Positions 44,872 to 55,989 of a stretch of 64,000 nucleotides of DNA are shown here, piece by piece. A program made the translations under genes and the position numbers. Source of the stretch: Palsa-883 sp963847615. Its GTDB lineage: Bacteria; Pseudomonadota; Alphaproteobacteria; Acetobacterales; Acetobacteraceae. Location of the stretch: assembly GCA_963847615.1 (NCBI GenBank), contig CAWKAN010000016.1, forward strand, positions 1 through 64,000, given 5' to 3'. The notes beneath the pieces are model-generated. The model was not told the origin of the DNA and did not search any database. It saw nothing but the letters and a program-made list of their open reading frames with translations. Positions within the stretch are counted from its first letter, which is position 1; each line of letters opens with the position of its first letter.

Positions 44872-45453
44872 CTACCCAGGTTTCAACCTCAGCACCGGAA
44901 TCGACCGCGTCGTCCGTCGCTGATACGCCTCATACCAGCGGCCCAAAGTCTTGACCCATCGGCTGGTGCTGGGCCGCTGGCATGAGTCTTGGTTTGGCGC
45001 GCGGCCGCCCCACCAACTCCCCCGGGCAACCCCGCGCGCGATACCAGTGGCCCGAAATGGTGGAAGAGTCGTCACTTTGGGCCGCTGGTATCATACGGCG
45101 GATAGAGCGCCACCAGCCTTGGCCACAGTGCGGCCTTTTCCGCCGCATCGAGTGTATGCGCCGTCACCGCAAAGTGCCGGCGGCCGATTTGCACCTCCCC
45201 CCGCGGATCGGCGGCAAGGTTGAAACACCAGCCGGGTCCTGCGGCGCGCCGCCCTGCGAGGCGACCACGACAAATTCCTCCCATCCGCCAGAAACAGCAG
45301 CGGCACGCTGCGTCGCTAACCGGATTTGCGGCCCGTTGTCGTCAGCAAGCAGATCGGCGCGCCGGACGGCAGACGTCCCAACCACCTGCCGCCATTCAAG
45401 CGGCAGATCCAGGCGTTGATGGCGCCGAACATCCGCAGCAGGCGCTTGGGCAT
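44872..45453 (-). pseudogene. Deazaflavin-type nitroreductase-like gene split by a small element
   Basis: Minus strand from ATG 45453: MPKRLLRMFGAINAWICRL, PSGAPICLLTTTGRKSG, then an in-frame TAG. The pieces SVPLLFLADG, EEFVVVASQGGAPQDP and WCFNLAADPRGEVQIGRRHF, LDAAEKAALWPRLVALYPPY follow in shifting frames. The last residues AYQRRTTRSIPVLRLKPG lie beyond an inserted 158-bp element (44933-45090). This is a Ddn/F420-type nitroreductase (DUF385) pattern. At least two indels, one nonsense codon and the insertion make it dead. Confidence 0.75.
44933..45090. mobile_element. MITE-like two-palindrome element, copy A
   Basis: 158 bp. Perfect 17-bp terminal inverted repeats: TACCAGCGGCCCAAAGT at 44933-44949 and its exact complement at 45074-45090. 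Both flanks are TCA (44930-44932 and 45091-45093), a 3-bp duplication. Inside are two palindromic half-units (44932-44983 and 45041-45091) and a 57-bp spacer. Deleting the element and one TCA joins LYPPY to EAYQRRTTRS in frame. It has no coding capacity. Confidence 0.85.
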
Positions 45454-45463
45454 CGGCGCCGCC

Positions 45464-45814
45464 CTAGAACCGTTCCTCGCCACGATGGCGGAACGGGTCC
45501 GGGAAATCCCGGTACAGCCCGAACACGGCGTTCTGCACCAGCGAATTCGCCCCGAAATGGAACCCCTCGGTCGGTTCGGCGCGCCCGGCGACACGCTGGA
45601 ACGCGGCGTCAAGCTGCGCCAGATCTTTCACCTCGATCATCAGGTGGAACTCGCCGAACCCGGGCGGCGCCAGACCCAGCTTGCGCCGCGTCAGCCGCCA
45701 GCCCTCGATCAGCCCGGCAGTGCGCAAGTGGCCCATGTAGGCAGCCACCTGTTCGCTGAACGTGACATCGCTGACCCCGGGCTTCAGGTCGCACCAGGCA
45801 TGGTAGAGATCCAC
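45464..45814 (-). CDS. DUF6614-like small protein
   Basis: 116 residues from GTG 45814: VDLYHAWCDLKPGVSDVTF, GWRLTRRKLGLAPPGFGEFHLMIEV and FHFGANSLVQNAVFGLYRDFPD. I recall this as a conserved small family with a ferredoxin-like (dimeric alpha-beta barrel) shape; function unknown. It lies ten bases after the VOC gene on the same strand, so the two are probably co-transcribed. Confidence 0.7.
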   Translation of the reverse strand: MDLYHAWCDLKPGVSDVTFSEQVAAYMGHLRTAGLIEGWRLTRRKLGLAPPGFGEFHLMIEVKDLAQLDAAFQRVAGRAEPTEGFHFGANSLVQNAVFGLYRDFPDPFRHRGEERF

Positions 45815-45824
45815 TGTCGCGCCC

Positions 45825-46316
45825 TCAGGCCGCGGTGCGCTGGCCGAACAGCGCGTCGAGCCGCGCCGGCTGGATCGTCTCGGCATAGGCCGCCAGCATG
45901 TCCGGGGTCGCCACTTCCAGCATGAAGCGGTCCTCGATCCAGAACTCGAAGACATGGAACACCGGCGGCTTGCCCGGCGCGCCGCGGCCGAACAGCTTGG
46001 TGCGCCAGCCCTCGCGATCGCCGATCCGCTGCACCGCCTCACGATCGAGCGACACCGACAACAGCACGTGGAACGGATAGGCGGCCGGCGCCTCCACCGG
46101 TGTCACACTGACCTGCTCGTCGTCCGCCGTGCCACGCTTCAGCGCCAACGTCTCCGGATAAACCTCGATCATGCTGCCGTGCGCGTCGCCGTTGACCGCC
46201 ATGAACGAATTGGGGAAACCCCCGGGGAACGGATAGGCGCGCCCGTTCATCAGCTCCGCCAGCACGTCCGCGACGTGCTTCGGATCCTTGGCCGGAATCG
46301 AAACGTGATGGATCAT
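45825..46316 (-). CDS. VOC-superfamily (glyoxalase-like) protein
   Basis: 163 residues. MIHHVSIPAKDPKHVADVLAEL is the first beta-alpha unit with a potential metal His. FMLEV near the C-terminus may supply the Glu ligand. Substrate unknown. It is immediately upstream of the DUF6614-like gene and 93 bases from the cysteine-dioxygenase-like gene on the same strand. Confidence 0.7.
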   Translation of the reverse strand: MIHHVSIPAKDPKHVADVLAELMNGRAYPFPGGFPNSFMAVNGDAHGSMIEVYPETLALKRGTADDEQVSVTPVEAPAAYPFHVLLSVSLDREAVQRIGDREGWRTKLFGRGAPGKPPVFHVFEFWIEDRFMLEVATPDMLAAYAETIQPARLDALFGQRTAA

Positions 46317-46409
46317 GGTGGGTCCCTCCTTATGTGGGGCCATTCCATAGCAGCTTTTGAGACGGCCAGGGGGCCGGCCCATGGGTAACAAGGGCGGCGA
46401 ACATGCGTT

Positions 46410-46988
46410 CTACGCGGCAGCCCATAAATTCGGCACCGCTTCCGCCGAATAGCCGGAGACAAATTCCGTTGCCGTCCCGGTCGTTGGATCGAAAGCGTGC
46501 CGACGCACCGTGCCGATATTGCCGCCATAGAGATGGATCGAGATCGACGGGCGGTCAGCCAAGCCATTCGCCACAGTGTGGATGTCGCCCAGCGTGGGCG
46601 AGACCGCCGCCACCATGCCGGGCAGCAGGCGAGCCACGGGCTCCGCTTCCAGGCCGCGTGCGGTCGCATGGTAGCGCACCGCGTCCTCGACGCCGCGCAG
46701 CATGCCGACCAGGCCCCACATCAGATGGTCGTGCACCGGGGTGCGCTGACCGGGCCCCCAGACGAAGCTGACCAGCGAGAAACGGTCGAGTGGATCGCCG
46801 TACAGCAAATATTGCCGGTAGCGCTGCGGGTCGGCCGCGGCAAAGGTCGTCGGTAGCCAGTCGTCGCGGGTGACCAGTCCGGCCAGCAGTTCGCGCGCCG
46901 GCACCAGCGCGGCTGCTTCAGCGTTGCCGGCATTCTCGACCAGCCGGGTCATGGCGGCGACGAAATCACGCAGACGGACAATCGACAT
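46410..46988 (-). CDS. Cysteine dioxygenase-type thiol dioxygenase
   Basis: 192 residues, cupin fold. Fe ligands: the pair of His in RTPVHDHLMWGLVGML and a third in TLGDIHTVANG. The family oxidises cysteine or 3-mercaptopropionate to the sulfinic acid; which thiol is used here cannot be decided. It has no clear partner gene. Confidence 0.8.
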   Translation of the reverse strand: MSIVRLRDFVAAMTRLVENAGNAEAAALVPARELLAGLVTRDDWLPTTFAAADPQRYRQYLLYGDPLDRFSLVSFVWGPGQRTPVHDHLMWGLVGMLRGVEDAVRYHATARGLEAEPVARLLPGMVAAVSPTLGDIHTVANGLADRPSISIHLYGGNIGTVRRHAFDPTTGTATEFVSGYSAEAVPNLWAAA

Positions 46989-47607
46989 CGGCGAGCCCCC
47001 CGCGAGGCCAGATCGAGGCCAGATCGAGGAGGATTATCGTCCAAACAGCCAGAATGGAAGGAGAATTTGCTGCGCCCGAGCGCCCGCCGAGCCAGCACCC
47101 GTCCGCAAGGTGATGTCAGCGGCGCAGCAGGCAAACTGGGCCGTCCAGCCGTCAAGAACGCCAGGCGCGGGGATCGGCGACGCTGCACAGCGAACCCACG
47201 GTCCTACCGCCCGGTCTGGACCGGAACGACTGCGCCGGAAGTCCGGCTGCCGCCCGCTGCGGTGGACATAACCGATACCACCCGCCCGAAATGGTGACAC
47301 TTCCATCATTTCGGACGGCTGGTATCGCGCGCAGGGTTGGTGGGGGCGGCTGCACACCAGACCAACACTCCTACCGATGGCCCAACGCCGGCCGATCGGT
47401 CAGTCGTTGGGGCCCTTGGTGTGAGTGTCGTTGGTCGGCGCTTCCGACCGGGGTCACACTCGAAAAAGCCGTGCGGTCCACCCCATCCAATCGTCCGTAT
47501 TCCGATACCGGCTGCCTACGTCGGCCCTTGCCGCAGACAGCGCGGACCAAACATTCGGCGCATCACGCCAGGTCACACAAGATTCTCACGCCCAACCCGC
47601 CAGCCGT
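46989..47607. other. Intergenic region with repeat copy B
   Basis: About 620 bases with no supported gene. It holds the two-palindrome repeat at 47276-47421 and, near 47010-47035, a direct repeat of GGCCAGATCGA. The rest is unremarkable. Confidence 0.4.
47276..47421 (+). repeat. Two-palindrome repeat, copy B
   Basis: 146 bp. The first hairpin is CCCGAAATGGTGACACTTCC with ATCATTTCGGACGG. The spacer GCTGGTATCGCGCGCAGGG matches the corresponding GGTATCGCGCGCGGGG of copy A read on the minus strand. The second hairpin is built around CCAACGCCGGCCGATCGG. Ends are less perfect than in copy A. Confidence 0.7.
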
Positions 47608-48606
47608 TCAATAGCTGCGAAACATCCCCGCGATCTCCTCCGCATCGCCGGTCACACTCAGCGCCAGCGCCAGCAGGATGCGCGCTTTTTGCGGCGTCAG
47701 GTTGTCAGCGGTCAGAAAACCGGCCTCGCGCAGCCGTGTGCCGCGATAGGTCCGCCCCGACCCGGCGCGGGTGCACTGCATCACCACGATCCCCGCCGCC
47801 GCCGCCTCTTTCAGTGCCGCAAAATCGCCGGGCGGGGCGAAGCCGGGCGCGAAGCCGGCCGAGATGATGCCCTTCGCCCCAACCGCAACGAACGCGCGCA
47901 CCGCGGTGCCGTCGGCCCCAGCATAGGCCAGTGCGATATCGACGCGCGGCAGCGCCGGCAGCGCGCGGATGTCGAAGTCCGTGTCCGGGTAACACCGTCG
48001 CAGCGGGCGGCGATAGAATGCCACCGCGTCGCCGTCGGCGTGGCCCAGCACGCCGAAATCCGGCGTGCGGAAGGTCTGCATGCGCAGGGTCGAGGTCTTG
48101 GTGACCTCGCGCGCCGCCTGGATTTCGTCGTTCAGCACCACCAGCACACCGAGCCCCCGCGCCTCCGGGCAAGCCGCCACCCGAAGCGCGTTCACCAGAT
48201 TGAGCCCGGCGTCGGTCAACAACGCGCTGGCCGGTCGCTGCGCGCCGACCACAACGACCGGCACGCTGACCTTCAAGGTCAGGCTGAGTGCGTAGGCGGT
48301 TTCCTCCAGCGTCGCGGTCCCGTGGCCGATGACGACGCCGGCGAGGTCGGCGTGCTCCGCCACCAGCTGGTCGCACAGCTTCACCAGCGCCTGCCAGTCG
48401 GGGTAGGCGATACTCGGGCTGGGCACGTTGCGGTAGCGGATAGGAATTACCTCGGCGACCAGCGCCGTCTCAGGGAAGCGCGCCAGGATCTCATCGGCGT
48501 GCATCACCTTGCCCGTGGCACCGTAGTCCTGCAGATCCAGCGGTCCCGCGCCGAGCGAGGCGATGGTGCCGCCTGTGCCGATGAAGGCGACCTTCGGCCT
48601 GCTCAT
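47608..48606 (-). CDS. L-asparaginase-family amidohydrolase
   Basis: 332 residues. The N-terminal Thr site is FIGTGGTIASLG. The second signature reads GVVIGHGTATLEETAYAL, where the canonical HGTDTxEET has Asp; the Asp that binds the substrate amino group is Ala here. The Lys is replaced or shifted as well, though GAQRPASALLTDAGLNL is conserved. This may therefore act on a different amide. It overlaps the amidase gene by ATGA, and together with the AtzG-like gene forms a three-gene unit. Confidence 0.78.
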   Translation of the reverse strand: MSRPKVAFIGTGGTIASLGAGPLDLQDYGATGKVMHADEILARFPETALVAEVIPIRYRNVPSPSIAYPDWQALVKLCDQLVAEHADLAGVVIGHGTATLEETAYALSLTLKVSVPVVVVGAQRPASALLTDAGLNLVNALRVAACPEARGLGVLVVLNDEIQAAREVTKTSTLRMQTFRTPDFGVLGHADGDAVAFYRRPLRRCYPDTDFDIRALPALPRVDIALAYAGADGTAVRAFVAVGAKGIISAGFAPGFAPPGDFAALKEAAAAGIVVMQCTRAGSGRTYRGTRLREAGFLTADNLTPQKARILLALALSVTGDAEEIAGMFRSY

Positions 48607-50054
48607 GCCAGGATGACCCCGGGATTGTCGGATGCGGTCTCCAGCACCGCCGGGCGGCGCGTGTGCCAATCGGTGTCGCGCTGATAGGCGTCGGCCAGGC
48701 GCAGCAGCCGCGCCTCGGCGAACGGCCGACCGGCGAGTTGCAGGCCGACCGGCAGTCCATTGGCGTCAAAGCCGCAGGGGACGCTGATCGCCGGCAGGCC
48801 GAGGTAGTTGAACGGCCGCGTATTCGCCGAGACCGCGAGGAATTTCACCTCGGTGCCCGGTGGGCCGTTGTCGATGTCGGTCTCGGCCAGCGTCGGCAGC
48901 GCAGTGCGGATGGTTGGCGTGGCCAGCACGTCCACCTGGGCGAACACTTCGGCCGCGAAGGCACGCAGCACCGGGCCGCGGCGGCTGAGTGACTCGACGT
49001 AGTACGGCGCCGGAATGGCATAGCCAGGATACATCCGGCCGCTCAGGTGCTGGGCGTAGTCCTGCGATCGATGGCGCATCCATTCGGCGTGGATCGTTGC
49101 CGCCTCCACTCGTGAAATAATGCCGCCATAGCCGGACACCGCGTCCATCAGCGGCAGGGCCAACCGCGCCACCGTGGCGCCGCGGGCGCGCAACACCTCG
49201 GCCGCCTGCTCAACCGCTGCGGCCACCACCGGATCGGCGCCGTCGAAAAAATAGTTGGTCGGAATGCCGATGCGCATGCCGCGCACGTCGCCATCCAGCA
49301 CGCCCTCGTAGTCGGGCACCGGCAGATGCGAGCTGGTCGGGTCCTTCGGATCGCGCCCGGCGATCAGCGACATCACCCGCGCGCAGTCGCGCGCCGTGCG
49401 CGCCAGCGGGCCGACGTTGTCGAGCGAAAACGACAGCGGCATCGCGCCATAGCGGCTGACGCGGGTCTGCGTCGGCTTGATCCCGGTGACGCCGCAGGCG
49501 GCGGCCGGCAGCCGGATCGATCCGCCGGTGTCGGAGCCGAGCGCGGCATAGACGAACCGCGCCGCCACCGCGGCGCCGGAGCCGGACGACGATCCGCCGG
49601 TGATATAGGGCGGGTTCCACGGGTTGTGGCAGTCACCGAACTCGCGGTTGTGCCCGGTCGGGTTCTGCGCGAACTCCGCCATGTTGAGCCCGGCAAAGCT
49701 ATAGGCGCCGGCGGCAGCTAGCCGCTCAATCGCCGTCGAAGTGTAGTCGGGCACGAAGTCCTTGCGCAGGCGTGAGCCGCAGGTGCAGCGCTTGCCAGCT
49801 TGGTAATACATGTCCTTGTGCGCCAGCGGGACGCCGTGCAGTGGGCCGCTCCAGGCGTTGGTGTCGCGCGCCGCACCCGCCGCCGCCGCTTCCCGCTCCG
49901 CTCCGGCGCGGTCGGTCCAGATCGTCGCGTTCAACGTCGGGTTGACCGCCTCCATCCGCTCCCAGCAGGCGTCCAGCAGGTCGCGCGAAGTTGCCTCGCC
50001 ATTGCGCACCGCGTCGGCCGCTGCGACCAGCGTGAGGTCGGCGAGCGCGGCCAT
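48603..50054 (-). CDS. Amidase-signature hydrolase (AtzE/GatA type)
   Basis: 483 residues. Amidase-signature triad: Lys80 in GVPLAHKDMYY, the cis-Ser in ITGGSSSGSGAAVAA (about 155-157), and Ser179 in GSDTGGSIRLPAAACG. The C-terminal half ends with FNYLGLPAISVPCGFDANGLPVGLQLAGRPF. The substrate is unknown. The small upstream gene resembles AtzG, the partner of AtzE in 1-carboxybiuret hydrolase, so a two-subunit amidase is plausible. Start ATG overlaps the stop of that gene. Confidence 0.85.
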   Translation of the reverse strand: MAALADLTLVAAADAVRNGEATSRDLLDACWERMEAVNPTLNATIWTDRAGAEREAAAAGAARDTNAWSGPLHGVPLAHKDMYYQAGKRCTCGSRLRKDFVPDYTSTAIERLAAAGAYSFAGLNMAEFAQNPTGHNREFGDCHNPWNPPYITGGSSSGSGAAVAARFVYAALGSDTGGSIRLPAAACGVTGIKPTQTRVSRYGAMPLSFSLDNVGPLARTARDCARVMSLIAGRDPKDPTSSHLPVPDYEGVLDGDVRGMRIGIPTNYFFDGADPVVAAAVEQAAEVLRARGATVARLALPLMDAVSGYGGIISRVEAATIHAEWMRHRSQDYAQHLSGRMYPGYAIPAPYYVESLSRRGPVLRAFAAEVFAQVDVLATPTIRTALPTLAETDIDNGPPGTEVKFLAVSANTRPFNYLGLPAISVPCGFDANGLPVGLQLAGRPFAEARLLRLADAYQRDTDWHTRRPAVLETASDNPGVILA

Positions 50055-50254
50055 CACGGGATCTCCCGCGTGTCGAGCAGCGCGGCCTCGAAGCTGGCTG
50101 GTTCGTCTTCGAACTTCAGCGTGCCGCGCAGCGCCTCGAACGCGGCGATGGTGTTGACCAGGTCCGCCGCCATGCGCCGGCCGGGTTCGTTCGGCGCCTT
50201 GACGCCGTGCCATCGCGCGATCGTCAACTCGGTCTCGGCGAGAAATTGGTCCAT
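50054..50254 (-). CDS. AtzG/DUF4089-like amidase partner
   Basis: 66 residues: MDQFLAETELTIARWHGVKA, NTIAAFEALRGTLKFEDEPA and ALLDTREIP. The length, the helical pattern and the place just before an amidase match AtzG/GatC-like small subunits that cap amidase-signature enzymes. The stop overlaps the amidase start, so stoichiometric translation is likely. Confidence 0.65.
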   Translation of the reverse strand: MDQFLAETELTIARWHGVKAPNEPGRRMAADLVNTIAAFEALRGTLKFEDEPASFEAALLDTREIP

Positions 50255-50306
50255 CGGTGTCTCCCTGGGGGGTGCCTGTTGGCGCGTATCGCAGCAGAGT
50301 GCGCCG

Positions 50307-51718
50307 ATGATCGCAACGCCGAACCCGACGCCCGCCGCGGACGCGGTGTTCGAAACCGACGTGCCGGCGCGTCTGGATCGCCTGCCATGGAGCCGCTTCC
50401 ACTGGCTGGTGGTGACCGCGCTTGGCATCGCCTGGATCCTCGACGGGCTGGAGGTGACGATCGTCGGCTCGTTGTCCGGCGCGCTGGCCGACAGCCCCGT
50501 GCTGCACCTGTCGGGCGCCCAGGTCGGCTTGGCGGCCAGCGCCTATCTGATCGGCGCAGTGGGCGGCGCGCTGGTGTTCGGCTGGCTGACCGACCGGCTG
50601 GGACGCAAGCGGTTGTTCAGCCTGACCGTGCTGATCTACATCGTCGGGACCCTGGCCTGCGGCCTGGCGTGGAATTTCTGGTCCTTCGCGCTGTTCCGCC
50701 TGCTGACCGGGGCCGGCATCGGCGGCGAATACGCCGCAGTGAATGCCACGATCCAGGAGCTGATCCCGGCGCGGCGCTGGGCGCGCTCGGCGCGCTGGTG
50801 GTGCTGGACCCCGCCATCATGCCGCCCGAGATCGGCTGGCGTGCCGCCTTTGTGATCGGCGGCGCGCTGGGCTTCCTCGTGCTGCTGCTGCGCCGCTTCA
50901 TCCCGGAAAGCCCGCGCTGGCTGATGACGCATGGCAGGCCGGAGGAGGCCGCGCGCGTGGTGGCCGGGATCGAGGCGCGGGTGGTAGCCGAAACCGGCCG
51001 ACCCTTACCGCCGATCCCGCCGCAGGCGCTGCGGCTGCGCAGCGACATCCGCGCCTGGTTCGCCGCCGGGCTGCACGCCCTGTTGTACCGCTACCGCCGC
51101 CGCACTGTGCTGGGGGTCTCGCTGATGGCGGCGCAGGCGTTCTGCTACAATGCGGTGTTCTTCACCTACGCGCTGATCCTGACCCGGTTCTACGGCGTCG
51201 CCTCGGCACGGATCGGGCTATTCATCCTGCCCTTCGCGCTGGGCAACTTCGCCGGGCCGCTGGTGCTGGGTCGGCTGTTCGACACGCTAGGGCGGCGACC
51301 GATGATCGTCGCCACCTATGCGCTGTCGGGGGCGCTGATGATCGTCACCGGGGTGCTGTTCGCCGCCGACGTGCTGGACGCCGTGCAGCAGACCGCGGCC
51401 TGGACGGTGATCTTCTTCGTCGCCTCGGCCGCGGCGAGCGCGGCCTATCTGACCGTGGGCGAGTGTTTTCCGCTGGAGATGCGCGCGGTTGCCATTGCGC
51501 TGTTCTACGCCTTTGGCACGGCGGTGGGCGGCGTGGCCGGCCCGACCGTGTTCGGCCTGCTGATCGACACCGGATCGCGGGAGTCGATCCTGTGGGGCTA
51601 CGTGCTGGGCGGAGGCCTGATGCTGCTCGCCGCCTGGGTGGCACTGAAGCTGGGGGTCGCCGCCGAGCGCCGCCCGCTGGAGGAGGTGGCGCCGCCGCTG
51701 TCGTCCCTCGGCTTGTGA
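50307..51718 (+). pseudogene. MFS metabolite transporter with internal deletion
   Basis: N-terminal part from ATG 50307 is clear: GIAWILDGLEVTIVGSLSGAL, GWLTDRLGRKRLFSLTVLIY (motif A) and LLTGAGIGGEYAAVNATIQELIPARR. At about 50785-50795 the frame shifts and roughly 15-20 residues (end of TM5) are missing; homology resumes at LVVLDPAIMPPEIGWRAAFVIGG and continues with FIPESPRWLM to the end. The join falls in a GCGCTGGGCGCGCTCGGCGC repeat, so the deletion may have arisen by slippage. Sugar-acid or aromatic-acid symporter type. Confidence 0.75.
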
Positions 51719-51787
51719 CGCGGCGGTTCTGGCCGGTCGCACGCGGCTGCGCCATAGTGCCGCCCGTGGTGCAATCAGGGGGCAGCC

Positions 51788-52279
51788 ATGCCGGTTGACA
51801 AGCAGGCCTATCGCGATGCCATGGCCCGCTTTGGCGCAGCCGTGAACATCATCACCACCGACGGACCGGGCGGGCGCGCCGGGTTCACCGCCTCCGCCGT
51901 GTGCAGCGTGACCGATATGCCGCCGACCCTGCTGGTCTGCGCCAACCGGACGAACGATTCCTATCCCGCCTTCCGGGCCAGCATGGTGCTGTGCGTGAAC
52001 ACCCTGACCCCGGAGCAGGAGGCGCACTCGCCGCTGTTCGCCGGGATGACCGAGCACACGATGGAGGGGCGGTTCGACGCCGGATCCTGGCACCAGTTGG
52101 CGACCGGCGCGCCGGTGCTGGACGGTGCGGCTGTGGCGTTCGACTGCCGTATCGACAAGATCGTCGAGGTCGGCACCCATGACGTGTTTTTCTGCGCGGT
52201 CGAGGCGGTGGAGCTCGGCGAGGTGACGGCCAACCTGATCTACTATGCGCGGCGATACCACCACATCGTGTTATCGTGA
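51788..52279 (+). CDS. Flavin reductase-like protein (RutF/HpaC type)
   Basis: 163 residues. FGAAVNIITTDGPGGRAGFTASAVCSVTDMPPTLLVCANR is the split-barrel FMN-binding start; CVNTLTPEQ and RRYHHIVL close it. Family members supply reduced flavin to two-component monooxygenases such as luciferase-like enzymes. A luciferase-like monooxygenase lies 12 kb away, so a link is only possible. Confidence 0.82.
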   Translation: MPVDKQAYRDAMARFGAAVNIITTDGPGGRAGFTASAVCSVTDMPPTLLVCANRTNDSYPAFRASMVLCVNTLTPEQEAHSPLFAGMTEHTMEGRFDAGSWHQLATGAPVLDGAAVAFDCRIDKIVEVGTHDVFFCAVEAVELGEVTANLIYYARRYHHIVLS

Positions 52280-52327
52280 TGGACCACTCGACCTGATTGG
52301 GATGGGTGCGCTACGGGAGGGACCGGC

Positions 52328-52402
52328 GCCGGGTTAGCACAGTGGCAGTGCAGCGGTTTTGTAAACCGAAGGTCGGGGGTTCAAATCCCTCACCCGGCAC
52401 CA
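52328..52402 (+). tRNA. tRNA-Thr (anticodon TGT)
   Basis: 75 nt with encoded CCA. Acceptor GCCGGGT pairs with ACCCGGC; anticodon stem GCGGT/ACCGA-type with loop TTTGTAA; T loop TTCAAAT. The second Thr tRNA of the window. Confidence 0.93.
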
Positions 52403-52463
52403 AGCCTTTCCTCTCGACGCCACGCCGCTGACACGCCACATCTTGGGCCCCGAGGAGCCCCGC

Positions 52464-54659
<2,196 letters not shown>

Positions 54660-54968
54660 GCGTCTCAGCGACGCCCCCAGCCGAGTCTTTCCGTCCTGCC
54701 ACCGCAAGCCACAGGCATAAAGGCACCGGCGTTCAGTTCGCGCCGCCGGAACGACCTTCCAGTCGGCGCCGCACCGCCCCTGGCACGCCCCTTTGGCACG
54801 CCCCTTTGGCAAGCCCCAAATGCCCCACCATCAATGGTAGACGAACCGGGCTGCTGGGCAGGACTGCAACAGACGGCGCGTGCAGGAGCCGAAGATCACG
54901 TCCGCAGTCCAGCGTGGCCGTCGGCGCCCATCACCACCACGCCGGCACAATCGCCCGCGCCTGATTGA
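54660..54968. other. Intergenic with a small tandem repeat
   Basis: No gene. Between 54781 and 54817 TGGCACGCCCCTT occurs twice in tandem, then once more truncated as TGGCAAGCCCC. A minus-strand scrap (54933-55022) encoding a 29-residue end, EALINQARAIVPAWW, is unexplained. Confidence 0.45.
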
Positions 54969-55940
54969 TCAGCGCTTCCGTCGAGTCGATCGTGGAGCCG
55001 ATCGATATCGCCTCCATCGACGTTGCGCCGTGCGCGCGCTGGAGGGTCGCCCCGCCTCGGCCTCCGGGGTCCCCGCGGCGCGGTCCTCGGTGACGCTCAA
55101 CACCTGCACATCGTGCCGCACCTCCGCCGCCGTCACGCCCCGCTCCCGCAGCGCACGCAAGGTCAGCGCCAGATCGCGCTTGGCCAGCCGCCGCCCCGCC
55201 GCGTCGGTCAACAGTGGGTGATGCGCGTAGCGCGGCGCCGGCCAACCCATCAGCGTCTGCAACAGGCGATGCAGGTCTGTCGCCGGCTTCAGGTCCTCGC
55301 CGCGGGTGACCAGCGTCACCCCCTGCACCGCGTCGTCATGCGTGACGCATAGATGGTAGCTCGCGGGTGCGTCCTTCCGCGCCAGAACGACGTCGCCGAA
55401 GCGCTCGGGCCGGCAAGCGACGACGCCCTCGCCGTCTTCCTCGAACGTGAGCGGCTCGGCCACGCACCTCAGCGCGCGCGCCATGTCCAGCCGCAGCGCA
55501 TAGCGCTCGCCAGCCTCGATCCGCCGCGCCCGCTCGGCCTCGGCCAGATGCCGGCATGTCCCGGGATACACCACGCCGCCGTCCGGGGCATGCGGCGCCG
55601 CGGCCGAGTTGGCAATTTCGCGCTGGATGTCGGCGCGCGTGCAAAAGCACGGGTACAGCAGCAAGCGCGCCGCCAGCGTGTCCAGCACCGCGCGATACTC
55701 GGGCAGGTGCGCCGACTGCATCCGCACCGCGCCGTCCCAGTCCAGGCCCAGCCAGGTCAGGTCTTCCTCGATCGCCCGGGCGAATTCGGCACGGCAACGC
55801 GCCGGGTCGATGTCCTCGATCCGCAGCAGGAAGCGCCCGCCCGCCACCCGCGCGCGCCGCCAGGCGATCAGCGCCGAACAGGCGTGACCAAGATGCAGAT
55901 ACCCGGTGGGGCTTGGCGCAAAGCGCGTGACAATGGACAT
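54969..55940 (-). CDS. gluQ: Glutamyl-Q tRNA(Asp) synthetase
   Basis: 323 residues. It attaches glutamate to the queuosine base of tRNA-Asp; a truncated GltX lacking the anticodon domain. RFAPSPTGYLHLGHACSAL is the HIGH-type motif, YPCFCTRADIQ belongs to the Zn site, and LTDAAGRRLAKRD replaces KMSKS. The last 40 residues (after VTAAEVRHD) are Arg/Ala-rich and unlike the family, so the C-terminus may be frame-shifted or recently extended. Divergent from the esterase gene, 50 bases away. Confidence 0.85.
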   Translation of the reverse strand: MSIVTRFAPSPTGYLHLGHACSALIAWRRARVAGGRFLLRIEDIDPARCRAEFARAIEEDLTWLGLDWDGAVRMQSAHLPEYRAVLDTLAARLLLYPCFCTRADIQREIANSAAAPHAPDGGVVYPGTCRHLAEAERARRIEAGERYALRLDMARALRCVAEPLTFEEDGEGVVACRPERFGDVVLARKDAPASYHLCVTHDDAVQGVTLVTRGEDLKPATDLHRLLQTLMGWPAPRYAHHPLLTDAAGRRLAKRDLALTLRALRERGVTAAEVRHDVQVLSVTEDRAAGTPEAEAGRPSSARTAQRRWRRYRSAPRSTRRKR

Positions 55941-55989
55941 GCGATCAGGGCGCAGAGTACTCCGAACCACGCCAAAGCAGGAGAGCGCC

